A stretch of 33,888 nt of DNA, from NCBI GenBank assembly GCA_011526585.1, contig WYBB01000256.1:1-33888 (forward strand), written 5' to 3'. Under the pieces are notes generated by a model. The model was not told the origin of the DNA, searched no databases, and saw only the letters and a program-made list of their open reading frames with translations. Below, one piece after another: positions 23,202 through 32,375 of this stretch. Position numbers and translations under genes: made by a program. Position 1 is the stretch's first letter; each line of letters starts with the position of its first letter. This DNA is from Deltaproteobacteria bacterium. Its GTDB lineage: Bacteria; Myxococcota_A; UBA9042; PHBI01.

Positions 23202-24521
23202 GTGGCGGTCGCGACCTCACCGATCACGCGCTGGCTCTCGCGCACGCGCCCGACGGTCTTCTCGGCCTACGCCATCGTCGCGGCCTTCTCGACCTATTTC
23301 TGCATGTACGCCTTCCGCAAGCCGTTCACCGCGGCGGCCTACGAAGGCGAGTTCGAGGTGCCGCTCCTCGGCGCGCTCGACTGGAAGATCATCCTCGTCG
23401 TCAGCCAGATCCTCGGCTACACGCTCTCGAAGTTCCTCGGCATCAAGGTCGTGAGCGAGATGAGCCCCGCCAGGCGCGGTCTCGCCATCGTCGTGCTCAT
23501 CGCCATCGCCGAGGGCTCGCTCCTGCTCTTCGCGGTGACGCCGGCGCCGTGGAGCGCGATCTGGCTCTTCACCAACGGGATCCCGCTCGGCATGATCTGG
23601 GGCATGGTCTTCGGCTTCCTCGAAGGCCGCCGCACCACCGAGGCGCTCGGCGCCGGCCTGTCCGCGAGCTACATCGTCGCCTCCGGCGCGGTGAAGACCG
23701 TCGGCGCCTGGGTCCTCGGCTGGGGCGTCAGCGAGGAGCTGATGCCGGCCGTGGTCGGGCTCATCTTCTTCCCGTTCCTGCTCCTCTTCGTCTTCCTGCT
23801 CACGCGCCTGCCGCCGCCGACCGCCGAGGACGAGGCCCAGCGCGTGCGCCGCGAGCCGATGAACCGCGCCGAGCGCCACCGCTTCCTCAGGGCCTTCTGG
23901 CCGGGCCTCGTCGCGCTGACCGCGCTCTACGTCGTGCTCACCGCCTATCGCACCATCCGCGACGACTTCGCCGCCGACATCTGGCGTGAGCTCGGCTTCG
24001 GCAAGACCCCCGAGATCATGACCTGGTCCGAGCTGCCGGTCGCCTTCGGCGTGCTCGTCGGCCTCGGCGCGCTCATGCGCATCCGCGACAACCGAAAGGC
24101 GCTGCTCGTCGTGCATGGCCTCATGGTGCTCGCCTCGGCCCTGGTCGGTCTCGCCACGCTCGCCTTCGAGGCGGGGCTCATCTCGCCCGAGGTGTGGATG
24201 ATCACCATCGGGCTCGGCCTCTACCTCGCTTACGTGCCCTTCGGCTCGATGCTCTTCGATCGCCTCATCGCCGCCGTCGGCTGGGTCGCCACGGCCGGCT
24301 TCATGATCTACGTGACCGACGCCTTCGGCTACGTCGGCTCGGTCTCGTTCACCCTGTACCGCAGCCTCGGCGCGGGCGATCAGACCTGGCTCGAGTTCTT
24401 CATCGGCATGAGCTACGCGACCTCGATCCTCTGCGCCGGCTCGTTCCTGCTCGCCGGCCTCTACTTCGCGCGGCGCACGCGCCCGACGCCCGCTCCGAGC
24501 GTCGTGCCGAATCCGAGGTAG
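23202..24521 (+). CDS. DUF5690 family MFS-like membrane protein
   Basis: A 439-aa protein with about twelve membrane segments. It matches the DUF5690 family, which is related to the major facilitator superfamily; the N-terminal STYFCMYAFRKPFTAAAY segment and SQILGYTLSKFLGIKVV are typical. A cytoplasmic loop near residues 205-230 is charged (AEDEAQRVRREPMNRAERHR in outline), dividing two halves. Likely a transporter or membrane sensor; substrate unknown. The GTG start at 23202 has no clear Shine-Dalgarno but keeps the first membrane segment intact; the next Met is inside it. It lies 6 bases after the Cys-rich secreted protein, so the three small-to-large genes from 22579 form an operon. Confidence 0.88.
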   Translation: MAVATSPITRWLSRTRPTVFSAYAIVAAFSTYFCMYAFRKPFTAAAYEGEFEVPLLGALDWKIILVVSQILGYTLSKFLGIKVVSEMSPARRGLAIVVLIAIAEGSLLLFAVTPAPWSAIWLFTNGIPLGMIWGMVFGFLEGRRTTEALGAGLSASYIVASGAVKTVGAWVLGWGVSEELMPAVVGLIFFPFLLLFVFLLTRLPPPTAEDEAQRVRREPMNRAERHRFLRAFWPGLVALTALYVVLTAYRTIRDDFAADIWRELGFGKTPEIMTWSELPVAFGVLVGLGALMRIRDNRKALLVVHGLMVLASALVGLATLAFEAGLISPEVWMITIGLGLYLAYVPFGSMLFDRLIAAVGWVATAGFMIYVTDAFGYVGSVSFTLYRSLGAGDQTWLEFFIGMSYATSILCAGSFLLAGLYFARRTRPTPAPSVVPNPR

Positions 24522-24621
24522 CGGAACTTTTTCAGGCGTCCGGTGTCGGGTCGTCTCGTCGAGAGGCTCTCGAGCCATCCCCGCCAATCGCTCAGTTCGC
24601 CCTCTGGCACAGGAGACGTCC

Positions 24622-26946
24622 ATGCCGAGCACCCCTCTGCTCGCCGCCGTCGTCGTCGTACAGCTCTTGTCCGGCGCCGCCTTCGCTTCACCCGTCGCGG
24701 ACGACCGCACCGCGGCGCCCTACTTCGTCGTGCCCGGCGTCGATCCGCGCCTCGACCCGCTGCCGCTGCGCGAGGTCACGGTGCACGCCGAGATCAGCGG
24801 TGTCGTCGCGGCGGTCTCGCTGACCCAGCTCTGGGAGAACACCGGCGCGACCCCGCTCGACGCGACCTGGGTCTTTCCGCTCTCGACCCGCGCGGCCGTG
24901 CACGCGCTGGAGATGCGGGTCGGCGGACGGCGCATCGTCGCGACGATCAAGGAGAAGGAGGACGCGCGCCGCGTCTTCGAGGAGGCGAAGAAGCAGGGGA
25001 TCCGCGCGGCGCTGCTCGAAGAGAGTCGCCCCAATGTCTTTTCCTCGCGGGTCGCCAACGTTCAGCCGGGCGAGGTGATCGAGGTCGAGCTCTCCTATGT
25101 CGAGCTCCTGCGTCCGACCGACGGGACCTACGCGCTGGTCGTGCCCCGGGTCGTCGGACCCCGCTACGTCTCGCCGCGCGAGGCCTTCCCCGATCTGCCC
25201 TGGTCGGCGATCGGGGACGAGGGCGCCGCACCGGCGCCGCCCGCGCTTCACGCCTGGCCGATCACCGTGAGCCTCGGCGGTGGGCTGCCGGTGCAGTGGG
25301 CGCACTCGTCGACCCACCCGATCGCGCTCACGCGCGACGGCGATCGGGTCGAGGTCGAGCTGATCGAGCCCGAGCCCGACGCGAGCCGCGACTTCGTGCT
25401 CGAGTATGCGCTCGGCGGCGACGCGCTGGAGAGCGGGGTCCTGGTCGCGCCCGACGAGGACGGCGAGGGCGGACACTTCCTCGCCTTGATCGAGCCGCCA
25501 GAGCGCGTCGCGCCCGAGGCGATCACGCGGCGTGAGCACGTCTTCATCGTCGACACCTCGGGCTCGATGGGCGGCTGGCCGATCGAGAGCGCCGTCGCGC
25601 TGGTCGAGGCGCTGGTCGGCGAGCTCGACACGCACGAGCGCTTCAACGTGATCACCTTCGCGGGCGATAGCCGGCACCTGGCCGCACACAGCCTGCCAGC
25701 GACCGAGAGCAACAAGCAGCGCGCGCGCGAGTTCCTGCGCCAGGCCGGATCGGGCGGCGGCACCGAGCTCCTCGGCGCGCTCGAGCACGCGCTCTCGGCA
25801 CCGCCCGTCGAGGGCGTGGCGCGCACCTTCGTCCTGGTCACCGACGGCTACGTCACGGTCGAGGCGCGCGCGATCGATCTGATCCGCGAGCGTGCAAACG
25901 ACGCCAGCGTCTTCGCGGTCGGCGTCGGTCCCAACGTCAACCGCCACCTGCTCGAGGCGGTCGCACACGCGGGCCACGGCGAGGTCTACCAGATCCGCAA
26001 CCACGCCGAGCGGGAGGCGGTCGGCGAGGTGCTGCTCGACGACGTGCGTGCGCCCGTGCTCACCCGGATCGCGCTGGCATTCGACGGCTTCGACGCCTAC
26101 GACGTCGAGCCGCGCTCGGTGCCGACCCTGTATCGCGCTCGCCCGCTGCTCGTGAGCGGGCGTTATCGGGGCGTCCCGCGCGGCGCGGTGATCGTCAGCG
26201 GCGACACCGCCACGGGTCGGTGGCGGTCGCGCAGCGAGATCGCCGGCGGCGAGCGGCACCCGGCCGTGCCGCTCCTCTGGGCGCGTGAGCGCATCGCGCG
26301 CCTCTCGGACTTCGCCGGTGCCCGCGACGCGCCCGACCACCGGGCCGAGGTCACGGCGCTCGGCCTCGCCTACGCGCTGGTCACGCCGTACACGAGCTTC
26401 GTCGCGGTCGACAGCGTGGGCGGCCCGCAGGAGCAGGCCGCGGTCGTCGCGTCCGAGCGGGATCCCCTCGATGCCTCCGTGCTCGGGCTCAGCGGCACCG
26501 GCGTGGGTGGTGGTGGCTGTGGGGGCTGTGTCGGCTTCGGCGGCGGCTCCGGTCTCATCGAGGGGTTGAAGGGCCAGGTCGACACGGGCGGCGGGCTAGG
26601 TGGCGGGGACGGCAAGGACGGCAAGCGGGATCAGCGACGCCTGAAGCTGACCGTCCTGACGCTGCCACAGCGTGCCCCGGCCGAAGGCGCGGTCGTGGTC
26701 GCCTTCCGCAAGCGGCTCGCGGTGTTGCGGCGGTGTCTCGCAGCGAGCCCGACGCCGGTCGGCGGCGTGCTCGAGTGGAACGTCGTCGCCGGCCTCGACG
26801 GCAAGGTCTCGCGCGTGACCCGCGCGACCGGCCGCTTCGAGGAGTCGAGCGCGCGCTGCGTCGAGCGCATGCTCGCGCGCGTTGCCCTGCCCCCGTCGCC
26901 GGCGGTCAGGATCCTGCGCCTGAGGCTCGATCTCGAAGCGCCCTGA
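24622..26946 (+). CDS. Exported VIT/vWA protein with Gly/Cys-rich loop and AgmX/PglI-like C-terminus
   Basis: A 774-aa protein with a signal peptide (cleavage near residue 24). Residues ~35-170 are a VIT domain (WENTGATPLDATWVFPL, IKEKEDARRVFEEAKKQG), and ~305-480 a von Willebrand A domain with the MIDAS metal site D311-T-S-G-S315 and D408 in VTDGYV. Residues ~628-650 form a G-rich loop with clustered cysteines (VGGGGCGGCVGFGGGSG). The last ~85 residues resemble the AgmX/PglI C-terminal domain (RRCLAASPTPVGGVLEWNV, then ARCVERMLARVALP), linked in myxobacteria to gliding and TonB-like functions. The start follows AGGAG. Likely a periplasmic or envelope adhesion/assembly factor. The gene stands alone, converging on the peptidase gene after it. 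Confidence 0.88.
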   Translation: MPSTPLLAAVVVVQLLSGAAFASPVADDRTAAPYFVVPGVDPRLDPLPLREVTVHAEISGVVAAVSLTQLWENTGATPLDATWVFPLSTRAAVHALEMRVGGRRIVATIKEKEDARRVFEEAKKQGIRAALLEESRPNVFSSRVANVQPGEVIEVELSYVELLRPTDGTYALVVPRVVGPRYVSPREAFPDLPWSAIGDEGAAPAPPALHAWPITVSLGGGLPVQWAHSSTHPIALTRDGDRVEVELIEPEPDASRDFVLEYALGGDALESGVLVAPDEDGEGGHFLALIEPPERVAPEAITRREHVFIVDTSGSMGGWPIESAVALVEALVGELDTHERFNVITFAGDSRHLAAHSLPATESNKQRAREFLRQAGSGGGTELLGALEHALSAPPVEGVARTFVLVTDGYVTVEARAIDLIRERANDASVFAVGVGPNVNRHLLEAVAHAGHGEVYQIRNHAEREAVGEVLLDDVRAPVLTRIALAFDGFDAYDVEPRSVPTLYRARPLLVSGRYRGVPRGAVIVSGDTATGRWRSRSEIAGGERHPAVPLLWARERIARLSDFAGARDAPDHRAEVTALGLAYALVTPYTSFVAVDSVGGPQEQAAVVASERDPLDASVLGLSGTGVGGGGCGGCVGFGGGSGLIEGLKGQVDTGGGLGGGDGKDGKRDQRRLKLTVLTLPQRAPAEGAVVVAFRKRLAVLRRCLAASPTPVGGVLEWNVVAGLDGKVSRVTRATGRFEESSARCVERMLARVALPPSPAVRILRLRLDLEAP

Positions 26947-26970
26947 GGCGCTGCGCGCGGGCGCGCGGGA

Positions 26971-29103
26971 TCACAGGCCGTGCTGCCACAGGAGGAACGC
27001 CTGGTCGTAGGCGATCTCCTTGTAGCGGTCGTAGCGGCCGCTCTTGCCGCCGTGGCCCGCCGCGTCGAGGTGGATCTTGAAGATCACCGGGCCCTCGCCG
27101 GTCTGCAGCTCGCGCAGGCGGGCGACGTACTTGGCCGGCTCCCAGTACATCACCTGGCTGTCGTTGTAGCTCGTCTTGACGAGCAGCGGCGGGTAGGCGG
27201 CGCGCCGCAGGTTGTCGTAGGGGCTGTAGGCGCGGATCCAACCGTAGTGCTCGGCGACCTGGGGGTTGCCCCACTCCTCGTACTCGGTGATCGTCAGCGG
27301 CAGGGTCGGGTCGTTCATCGTGTTGATCACGTCGACGAAGGGCACGCCGACGATCGCCGCCTTGAAGAGGTCGGGGCGCTGGTTGAGCACGCCGCCCATC
27401 AAGAGCCCGCCGGCGGAGTGGCCTTCGATGGTGATGCGCTCCCTGGCGGCGTGGCCGCCGGCGACCAGCGCCTCGGCCGCGGCGATGAAGTCGGAGAAGC
27501 TCCGGTGCTTGTGGGCGAGGCGACCGGCCTCGTGCCAGGGCTTGCCGAGCTCGCCGCCGCCGCGCACGTGGGCGATGGCGAAGACGAGGCCGCGATCGAG
27601 GAGGGTCAGGCGCTCGGGCTTGAAGGAGGCCGGGATCGAGATCCCGTAGGCGCCGTAGCCGTAGAGGTGCAGCGGCGCGCTGCCGTCCTGCGGCACGTCC
27701 CTTCGGCGCACGAGCGAGATCGGGATCGCCGCGCCGTCGGCGGCCTGGGCAAAGACGCGCTCGGCGACGTAGCGCGTGCGATCGAAGCCGCCCGGGACCG
27801 GGTCCTCCTTGAGGAGGGTGCTCTGGCGGGTGTCGAGGTCGAAGGCGTAGACGCTGCGCGGAACGGCCAGGGACTGATAGGCGTAGCGGATGGAGCGGGT
27901 CGAGAACTCGGGGTTCTGTTCGAGGGCGACGTCGTAGACCGGATCGGGCAGCGCGATGCGGTGCGCGGCGCCGCCGTCGTGATCGCGCAGCTCGAGGTGG
28001 GGCAGCCCGCCCTGGCGGAGCTCGAGCGCGAGCACGTCGGCGAAGACGTCGAAGTCGGCGATCATCACCGCGGGGTCGTGCGGCACGAGCTCGCGCCAGC
28101 TCTCGCGCGCGGGGGAGGCGAGGGGAGCCGCGACGATGCGGAAGGTCGAGCCGCGGTCGTTGGTGCGGATGAAGAGGCGCTCGCCGGCGTGCTCGACGTG
28201 GTACTCGTGGCGCTCGGCGCGCGGGGCGACGAGGAGCGGTGGAGCGGCGGGGCGGCGCGCGTCGAGGAGGCGCACCTCGGTCGCGAGCTTGGACTCGCTG
28301 TGCAGGACGACGAAGGCGCGGCTGGTGGTGCGCCAGCAGTAGAGCTCGAAGCGCGCGTCGGTCTCCTCGTAGAGGAGCACGTCGTGCTTCGGGTCGGTGC
28401 CGACCTGGTGGCGGTAGGCGCGGTAGGGACGCTTGGCGGCGTCTTCGATCACGTAGATGATCGTGTCGTTGTCGGCGGCCCAGGCGGCGGTCACGACCTT
28501 GGAGATCACCTCGGGGAAGTCCTGGCCGCTGCCGAGATCGCGCACGCGCAGGTCGTACGAGCGGAAGCCGGTCTCGTCGGTCGTGTAGAGGAGGCGCTGG
28601 CCGTCGTCGCTTACCTCGAGGTCGCCGAGGCCGAGGAAGGCCTTGCCGGCGGCGAGCGCGTTCATGTCGAGGACCACCGCTTCGGGGGCGGCGGGGTCGG
28701 CGGCGGCGCGGCGCAGATAGATCGGATAGCCCTGGCCCCTGACGGTGCGTTTCCAGTAGCGCCAGGCGCCGTCCTTGACCGGGAAGGTCTCGTCGTCCTC
28801 GGCGATGTGCGAGACGATCTCGGAAAAGAGCGTCTCGCGGAGCGGCCCGAGCGGGGTCATCAGCGCGTCGGCGTACGCGGCCTCGGCGCGCAGGTGCGCG
28901 AGCACCGGCTCGGAGTCCTTGTCGCGCAGCCAGAAGTAGTCGTCGGCGAAGGTCTCGCCGTGCAGGGTGCGGACAGTCGGGCGCTTGTCTGCGACGGGGG
29001 GCTTGGGCATGGCGGTGGGCTCCGGGGGCGCCGCGGCGGGGGGCGCGGAGGCGCACGCGCTCAAGGTGGCGAAGGCGATGAGGGCGCTGCGCATCGCGTG
29101 CAT
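26971..29103 (-). CDS. Oligopeptidase-B-like S9 serine peptidase, lipoprotein
   Basis: A 710-aa S9 family peptidase closest in motif style to oligopeptidase B, which cleaves after Arg/Lys in short peptides. Triad: S563 in GHSAGG, D648 in SYNDSQV and H684 in AGHGG; the propeller occupies about residues 90-420. The N-terminal MHAMRSALIAFATLSAC is a lipoprotein signal (Cys at 17), so the enzyme is probably outside the cytoplasm, unlike classic oligopeptidase B. Start at 29103 or the ATG at 29094; a TTGACC-17-CATATG promoter-like pair would start transcription near 29094, making a leaderless start there plausible. Together with the S9A lipoprotein at 7875 it suggests extracellular peptide digestion. 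Confidence 0.92.
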   Translation of the reverse strand: MHAMRSALIAFATLSACASAPPAAAPPEPTAMPKPPVADKRPTVRTLHGETFADDYFWLRDKDSEPVLAHLRAEAAYADALMTPLGPLRETLFSEIVSHIAEDDETFPVKDGAWRYWKRTVRGQGYPIYLRRAAADPAAPEAVVLDMNALAAGKAFLGLGDLEVSDDGQRLLYTTDETGFRSYDLRVRDLGSGQDFPEVISKVVTAAWAADNDTIIYVIEDAAKRPYRAYRHQVGTDPKHDVLLYEETDARFELYCWRTTSRAFVVLHSESKLATEVRLLDARRPAAPPLLVAPRAERHEYHVEHAGERLFIRTNDRGSTFRIVAAPLASPARESWRELVPHDPAVMIADFDVFADVLALELRQGGLPHLELRDHDGGAAHRIALPDPVYDVALEQNPEFSTRSIRYAYQSLAVPRSVYAFDLDTRQSTLLKEDPVPGGFDRTRYVAERVFAQAADGAAIPISLVRRRDVPQDGSAPLHLYGYGAYGISIPASFKPERLTLLDRGLVFAIAHVRGGGELGKPWHEAGRLAHKHRSFSDFIAAAEALVAGGHAARERITIEGHSAGGLLMGGVLNQRPDLFKAAIVGVPFVDVINTMNDPTLPLTITEYEEWGNPQVAEHYGWIRAYSPYDNLRRAAYPPLLVKTSYNDSQVMYWEPAKYVARLRELQTGEGPVIFKIHLDAAGHGGKSGRYDRYKEIAYDQAFLLWQHGL

Positions 29104-29129
29104 ATGCCCGCGCCGCTGCGCGAGGTCAA
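29101..29129 (-). promoter_or_regulatory. Candidate promoter of the oligopeptidase-B-like gene
   Basis: On the minus strand TTGACC (29129-29124) and CATATG (29106-29101) are 17 bases apart. The -10-like element overlaps the first ATG (29103), which would put the transcript start near the second ATG (29094). Confidence 0.3.
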
Positions 29130-29203
29130 CGACCTTGCCCGATGCACCGGACGCGCATGCACGCGACGTGCGCGCCGGGCCGAAGTGATCGGCGCTCCAG
29201 GGT

Positions 29204-30175
29204 TCAGCGCCGGCGATGGTGCAGGCTCGTGCGGATGACGACGGCGACCGCGACGACGAGGATGAGCGTCGCGGCGATGGTCGTCTCGTAGAGCGGCTCC
29301 TGGCCGAGGCCGACGCCGAGCAGCACCGCGAGCACCGGGTTCACGTAGGAGTAGGAGAGCGCGAGGCTCGGGCGGGTGTTGCGCAGGAGCCAGTTGAACG
29401 CGGTGAAGGCGACGAGCGAGCCGAAGATGACGAGGTAGGCGAAGATCCCCCAGGCCTCGGCCGAGATCGAGGTCGGCCAGGTCTCGCCGATGAGCGGCGA
29501 GAGCACGAGCATGCCGAGGCCGCCGGCGAGCATGTGCAGGGCGGGCGCGCCGAGGCCGGGCGCCTGCGTGTGCTTGCGCGCGAGGAGCGAGCCGAGGGCC
29601 CAGGCGACGGGCGCGAGCAGGAGCACGAGGACCATGCCGAAGCTCGAGCCGAGCTCGGAGCGCGCGCCGAGGAGGGCGACGCCGACGACGCCGAGCACGA
29701 CGCCGACCCACTCGGCGGGGCGGGCGCGCTCGCCGAAGAGCGGCGCGATGAGCGCGGCCCACAGCGGCGTGGTCGAGGCGACGATGGCGGTGACGCCCGA
29801 GGCGACCTCGAGCTGGGCGATGGCGACGAAGCCGTTGCCGCCGACGAAGAGGAGGAGGCCGACCGGCAGCGCGGCCACGAGCTCGGAGCGGGTCGGCAGG
29901 CGCCCGCCGCGCATGAGGTGCCAGCCGAGCAAGAGCGCGCCGGCGAGGGTGAAGCGCAGGCTGCCGAGCACGAACGGCGGGAAGGTGGCGATGGCGACCT
30001 TCATGCCGAGGTAGGTCGAGCTCCAGATGAGATAGACCGCGGCGAGCGCGGCGACGAGGCGCCAGTCGAAGCGCGCCTCGGGCGTGGCGGTCGGTGCGGG
30101 GGCGGGCAGGGGCAGCGCCTGATCGTGCAGGCGGGCCACGGCGTGCTGAGCGGAGTCGGGGGCGTTCGTTGTCAC
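29204..30175 (-). CDS. EamA (drug/metabolite transporter) family permease
   Basis: A 323-aa inner-membrane protein with ten hydrophobic segments arranged as two EamA repeats, as in YedA-type exporters of the DMT superfamily. Clear marks are YLIWSSTYLGMKVAIATFPP at the first segment, RFTLAGALLL, the central WALGSLLARK and the late segment NPVLAVLLGVGLGQEP. Such proteins export amino acids or metabolites; substrate unknown. The start is uncertain: the frame opens upstream to 30298 with an Arg-rich N-terminus; GTG at 30175 (VTTNAPDS) gives a usual length. The 227-base divergent gap to the next gene should hold both promoters. Confidence 0.88.
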   Translation of the reverse strand: MTTNAPDSAQHAVARLHDQALPLPAPAPTATPEARFDWRLVAALAAVYLIWSSTYLGMKVAIATFPPFVLGSLRFTLAGALLLGWHLMRGGRLPTRSELVAALPVGLLLFVGGNGFVAIAQLEVASGVTAIVASTTPLWAALIAPLFGERARPAEWVGVVLGVVGVALLGARSELGSSFGMVLVLLLAPVAWALGSLLARKHTQAPGLGAPALHMLAGGLGMLVLSPLIGETWPTSISAEAWGIFAYLVIFGSLVAFTAFNWLLRNTRPSLALSYSYVNPVLAVLLGVGLGQEPLYETTIAATLILVVAVAVVIRTSLHHRRR

Positions 30176-30402
30176 GCAGCGCAGGATGCGCGCGGCGCGC
30201 GGTCGAGGGAAGGAACAGACGCGGCGCGACCGCGCCAGACAGATCCGGGCGGCCTCCCGTGGGCGCGGCCGCGCGCGAGCGGGCCGGAGGATCGCCATTC
30301 GACGCGCGCCGGGTTAGGGTCTCGGCCATCCCAACCCCATCGGTACGGTCCGACCGACCGGCCACTCCGTCACACGTCGCATGACGACACGAGGACCAAG
30401 CC

Positions 30403-30990
30403 ATGTCACGACATCCTTCGATTCTCATCGCGTCGATCGTGCTCTCTGCCGCTTGCAGCCAGGAGCGCGCGCCCGGCGAGGGCGGTTCCGCGGTGGACCC
30501 CGCGCCCGCCGCGGCCGCGCCGACGGCCGCTTCGCCGGGAGGTGACCAGCGCGTGAGCGCCGAGGACAACCGCGCCTTCTGCGAGGCGCTCCTCGGTGAG
30601 GCGGCGCGTCAGGCGATGGGCGTCGAGGAGCCGTGGCGTTTCAGCGTGCGCGCCGAGTCGCTCGGCTACGACAAGTACCAGTGCGACTACCAGTGGCCCG
30701 CCGAGGAGAACAAGGCGCCCAAGGGGCTGCTCATGGCGGTCTTCGACTGTGGCAAGCTGCAGGTCGATCGCGCCGGCATGGAGCGAACCTGGAGGGACAA
30801 GGCGGTCGCGGTCGACGTCGACGGGCCGGCGCTGCGGATCGACCTCGTCATCCCGCAGCACTGGTTCTTCTCGGACGCGCCGCGCTGCGCCGTGATGGCG
30901 ACCGCGGCCTTCGGGGCGAAAGAGCTGGCCGAGCCGTGGGCCAGGCACGTGCGCGCGCAGATCGGGCGGATCGATTCGGCGCGGCGCTGA
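30403..30990 (+). CDS. Lipoprotein of unknown function
   Basis: A 195-aa predicted lipoprotein with signal MSRHPSILIASIVLSAAC (Cys18), an Ala/Pro/Gly linker to about residue 48, and a globular part that begins AEDNRAFCEALLGEA and contains four cysteines, with strands in YDKYQCDYQWPAEE and LLMAVFDCGKL. A metal- or ligand-binding fold is possible but no family was recognised. The start follows GAGGACC in the usual position. It lies 50 bases before the cytochrome P450 gene on the same strand and could be co-transcribed. A TTAGGGT hexamer near 30314 is a possible promoter element. Confidence 0.8.
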   Translation: MSRHPSILIASIVLSAACSQERAPGEGGSAVDPAPAAAAPTAASPGGDQRVSAEDNRAFCEALLGEAARQAMGVEEPWRFSVRAESLGYDKYQCDYQWPAEENKAPKGLLMAVFDCGKLQVDRAGMERTWRDKAVAVDVDGPALRIDLVIPQHWFFSDAPRCAVMATAAFGAKELAEPWARHVRAQIGRIDSARR

Positions 30991-31040
30991 ACATCACGCC
31001 CGCCTTTGCCGCCAGGCCGCCGACGCGGTATGCGCAGGTC

Positions 31041-32375
31041 ATGCAAGCGATCCCCACCCTGGCCGGCGTGCCGGTGCTCGGATGTCTGCCGGAGTTTCGC
31101 CGCGACCGGCTGGCCTTCCTCGCGCGCGCCCACCGCGAAGGCGGCGAGCTCGTGCGTGCGCCGATGCCCGGCGGGCGCCAGGTCTTCGTCGTCACCTCGC
31201 CCGAGCTCGCCGGCGAGGTCCTGCGCACGCAGGCCGCGTGCTTCAAGAAGTTCGTCGCGCTCGATCGGCACGCGCGCCCGATCCTCGGCGACGGGCTGGT
31301 CACCAGCGCCGGCGACGTGCACAAGCGCCAGCGCAAGCTGATCGCGCCCGGCCTCACCAAGAAGGAGGTCGGCAGCTACGCCGAGACGATGGCGCGCCTC
31401 ATCGATGAGACCGTGCAGCGCTGGCGCGGCGGCCGGACGATCGACGGGCTCGAGGAGATGGCGCGGCTGACGCTCGACATCGCCACCACCACCATGTTCG
31501 GCACGAGCTTCGAAGGCGACGCCGGCGCGGTCGGGCGCGCGGTGCACGAGGCCGCCGACTACATCGCCTACCGCCTCGGCTCGCTCGTGCACCTGCCGCT
31601 CGCCTGGCCGTTGCCGCGCCATCGCCGCCTGCGCCGCGCCGTCGCGGAGCTCGACGCGATCGTGTATCGCCTCATCGCCGAGCGCCGCAAGGACCCGACG
31701 CCACGCTCGGACATCCTGGGCATGCTGCTCGCGGCGCGCGACGAGGACGGCTCGGGCATGCACGACCAGCAGGTGCGCGACGAGGTGATGACCCTCTTCG
31801 TCGCCGGCCACGAGACGACGGCCAACGCACTGACCTGGGCGCTCGATCTGCTCGCGCGCCACCCCGAGGTCGCCGAGCGGCTGGCGGAACAAGCCCGGGG
31901 GGTCCTCGGCGGTCGTGCGCCGCGGCTGGAGGATCTGCCGGCGCTGCCGCTGGCGCTGCAGGTCTTCAAGGAGACGATGCGCCTCTACCCGCCGGCCTAC
32001 ATGGTCGGGCGCGAGGCGATCACGCCGGTGCGGCTCGGCGGCTTCGAGCTGCCGGCGGGCGCGACGGTGATCGTCAGCATGTATGGGTTGCATCGCAGGC
32101 CCGATCTCTTCCCCGAGCCCGAGCGCTTCGATCCCGATCGCTTCGCGCCCGAGCGCGAGCAGGCGCTGCCGCGCGGCGCCTACGTGCCCTTCGCCGACGG
32201 GCCGCGCGTGTGCATCGGCAACCACTTCGCGCTGATGGAGGGGCAGATGGCGCTCGCGCACATCGCCCAACACGTGCGCTTCGAGTCGCCGTCGTCGCCG
32301 CCCGTGCCGCCTCTGCCGCGCGTGACCCTGCGGCCGTCGGCGCCGATCCGGCTGCGCGCGAGCGCTCGCGCCTGA
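31041..32375 (+). CDS. Cytochrome P450
   Basis: A 444-aa haem monooxygenase, inserting oxygen into an organic substrate with electrons from a redox partner not encoded in this window. Motifs in order: the I-helix A255-G-H-E-T-T260 (E replaces the more common D), the K-helix E311-T-M-R314, PERFDPDRF, and the haem loop FADGPRVCIGNHFA with the thiolate ligand C391. The N-terminal MQAIPTLAGVPVLGCLPEF has no signal or membrane anchor, so the enzyme is soluble. The pattern suits bacterial CYP families related to CYP102/CYP4-type folds. The start at 31041 is the only ATG giving a normal N-terminus, with a weak GCAGGTC upstream. Substrate is unknown; myxobacteria use such P450s on fatty acids, steroids or polyketides. 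It converges on recR with no spacer. Confidence 0.92.
   Translation: MQAIPTLAGVPVLGCLPEFRRDRLAFLARAHREGGELVRAPMPGGRQVFVVTSPELAGEVLRTQAACFKKFVALDRHARPILGDGLVTSAGDVHKRQRKLIAPGLTKKEVGSYAETMARLIDETVQRWRGGRTIDGLEEMARLTLDIATTTMFGTSFEGDAGAVGRAVHEAADYIAYRLGSLVHLPLAWPLPRHRRLRRAVAELDAIVYRLIAERRKDPTPRSDILGMLLAARDEDGSGMHDQQVRDEVMTLFVAGHETTANALTWALDLLARHPEVAERLAEQARGVLGGRAPRLEDLPALPLALQVFKETMRLYPPAYMVGREAITPVRLGGFELPAGATVIVSMYGLHRRPDLFPEPERFDPDRFAPEREQALPRGAYVPFADGPRVCIGNHFALMEGQMALAHIAQHVRFESPSSPPVPPLPRVTLRPSAPIRLRASARA

Noticed and set aside
31041..32375. P450 as part of a biosynthetic gene cluster.
   Set aside because: Neighbours are a lipoprotein and the recR-ybaB-dnaX cluster; no synthase, ferredoxin or tailoring genes adjoin it.
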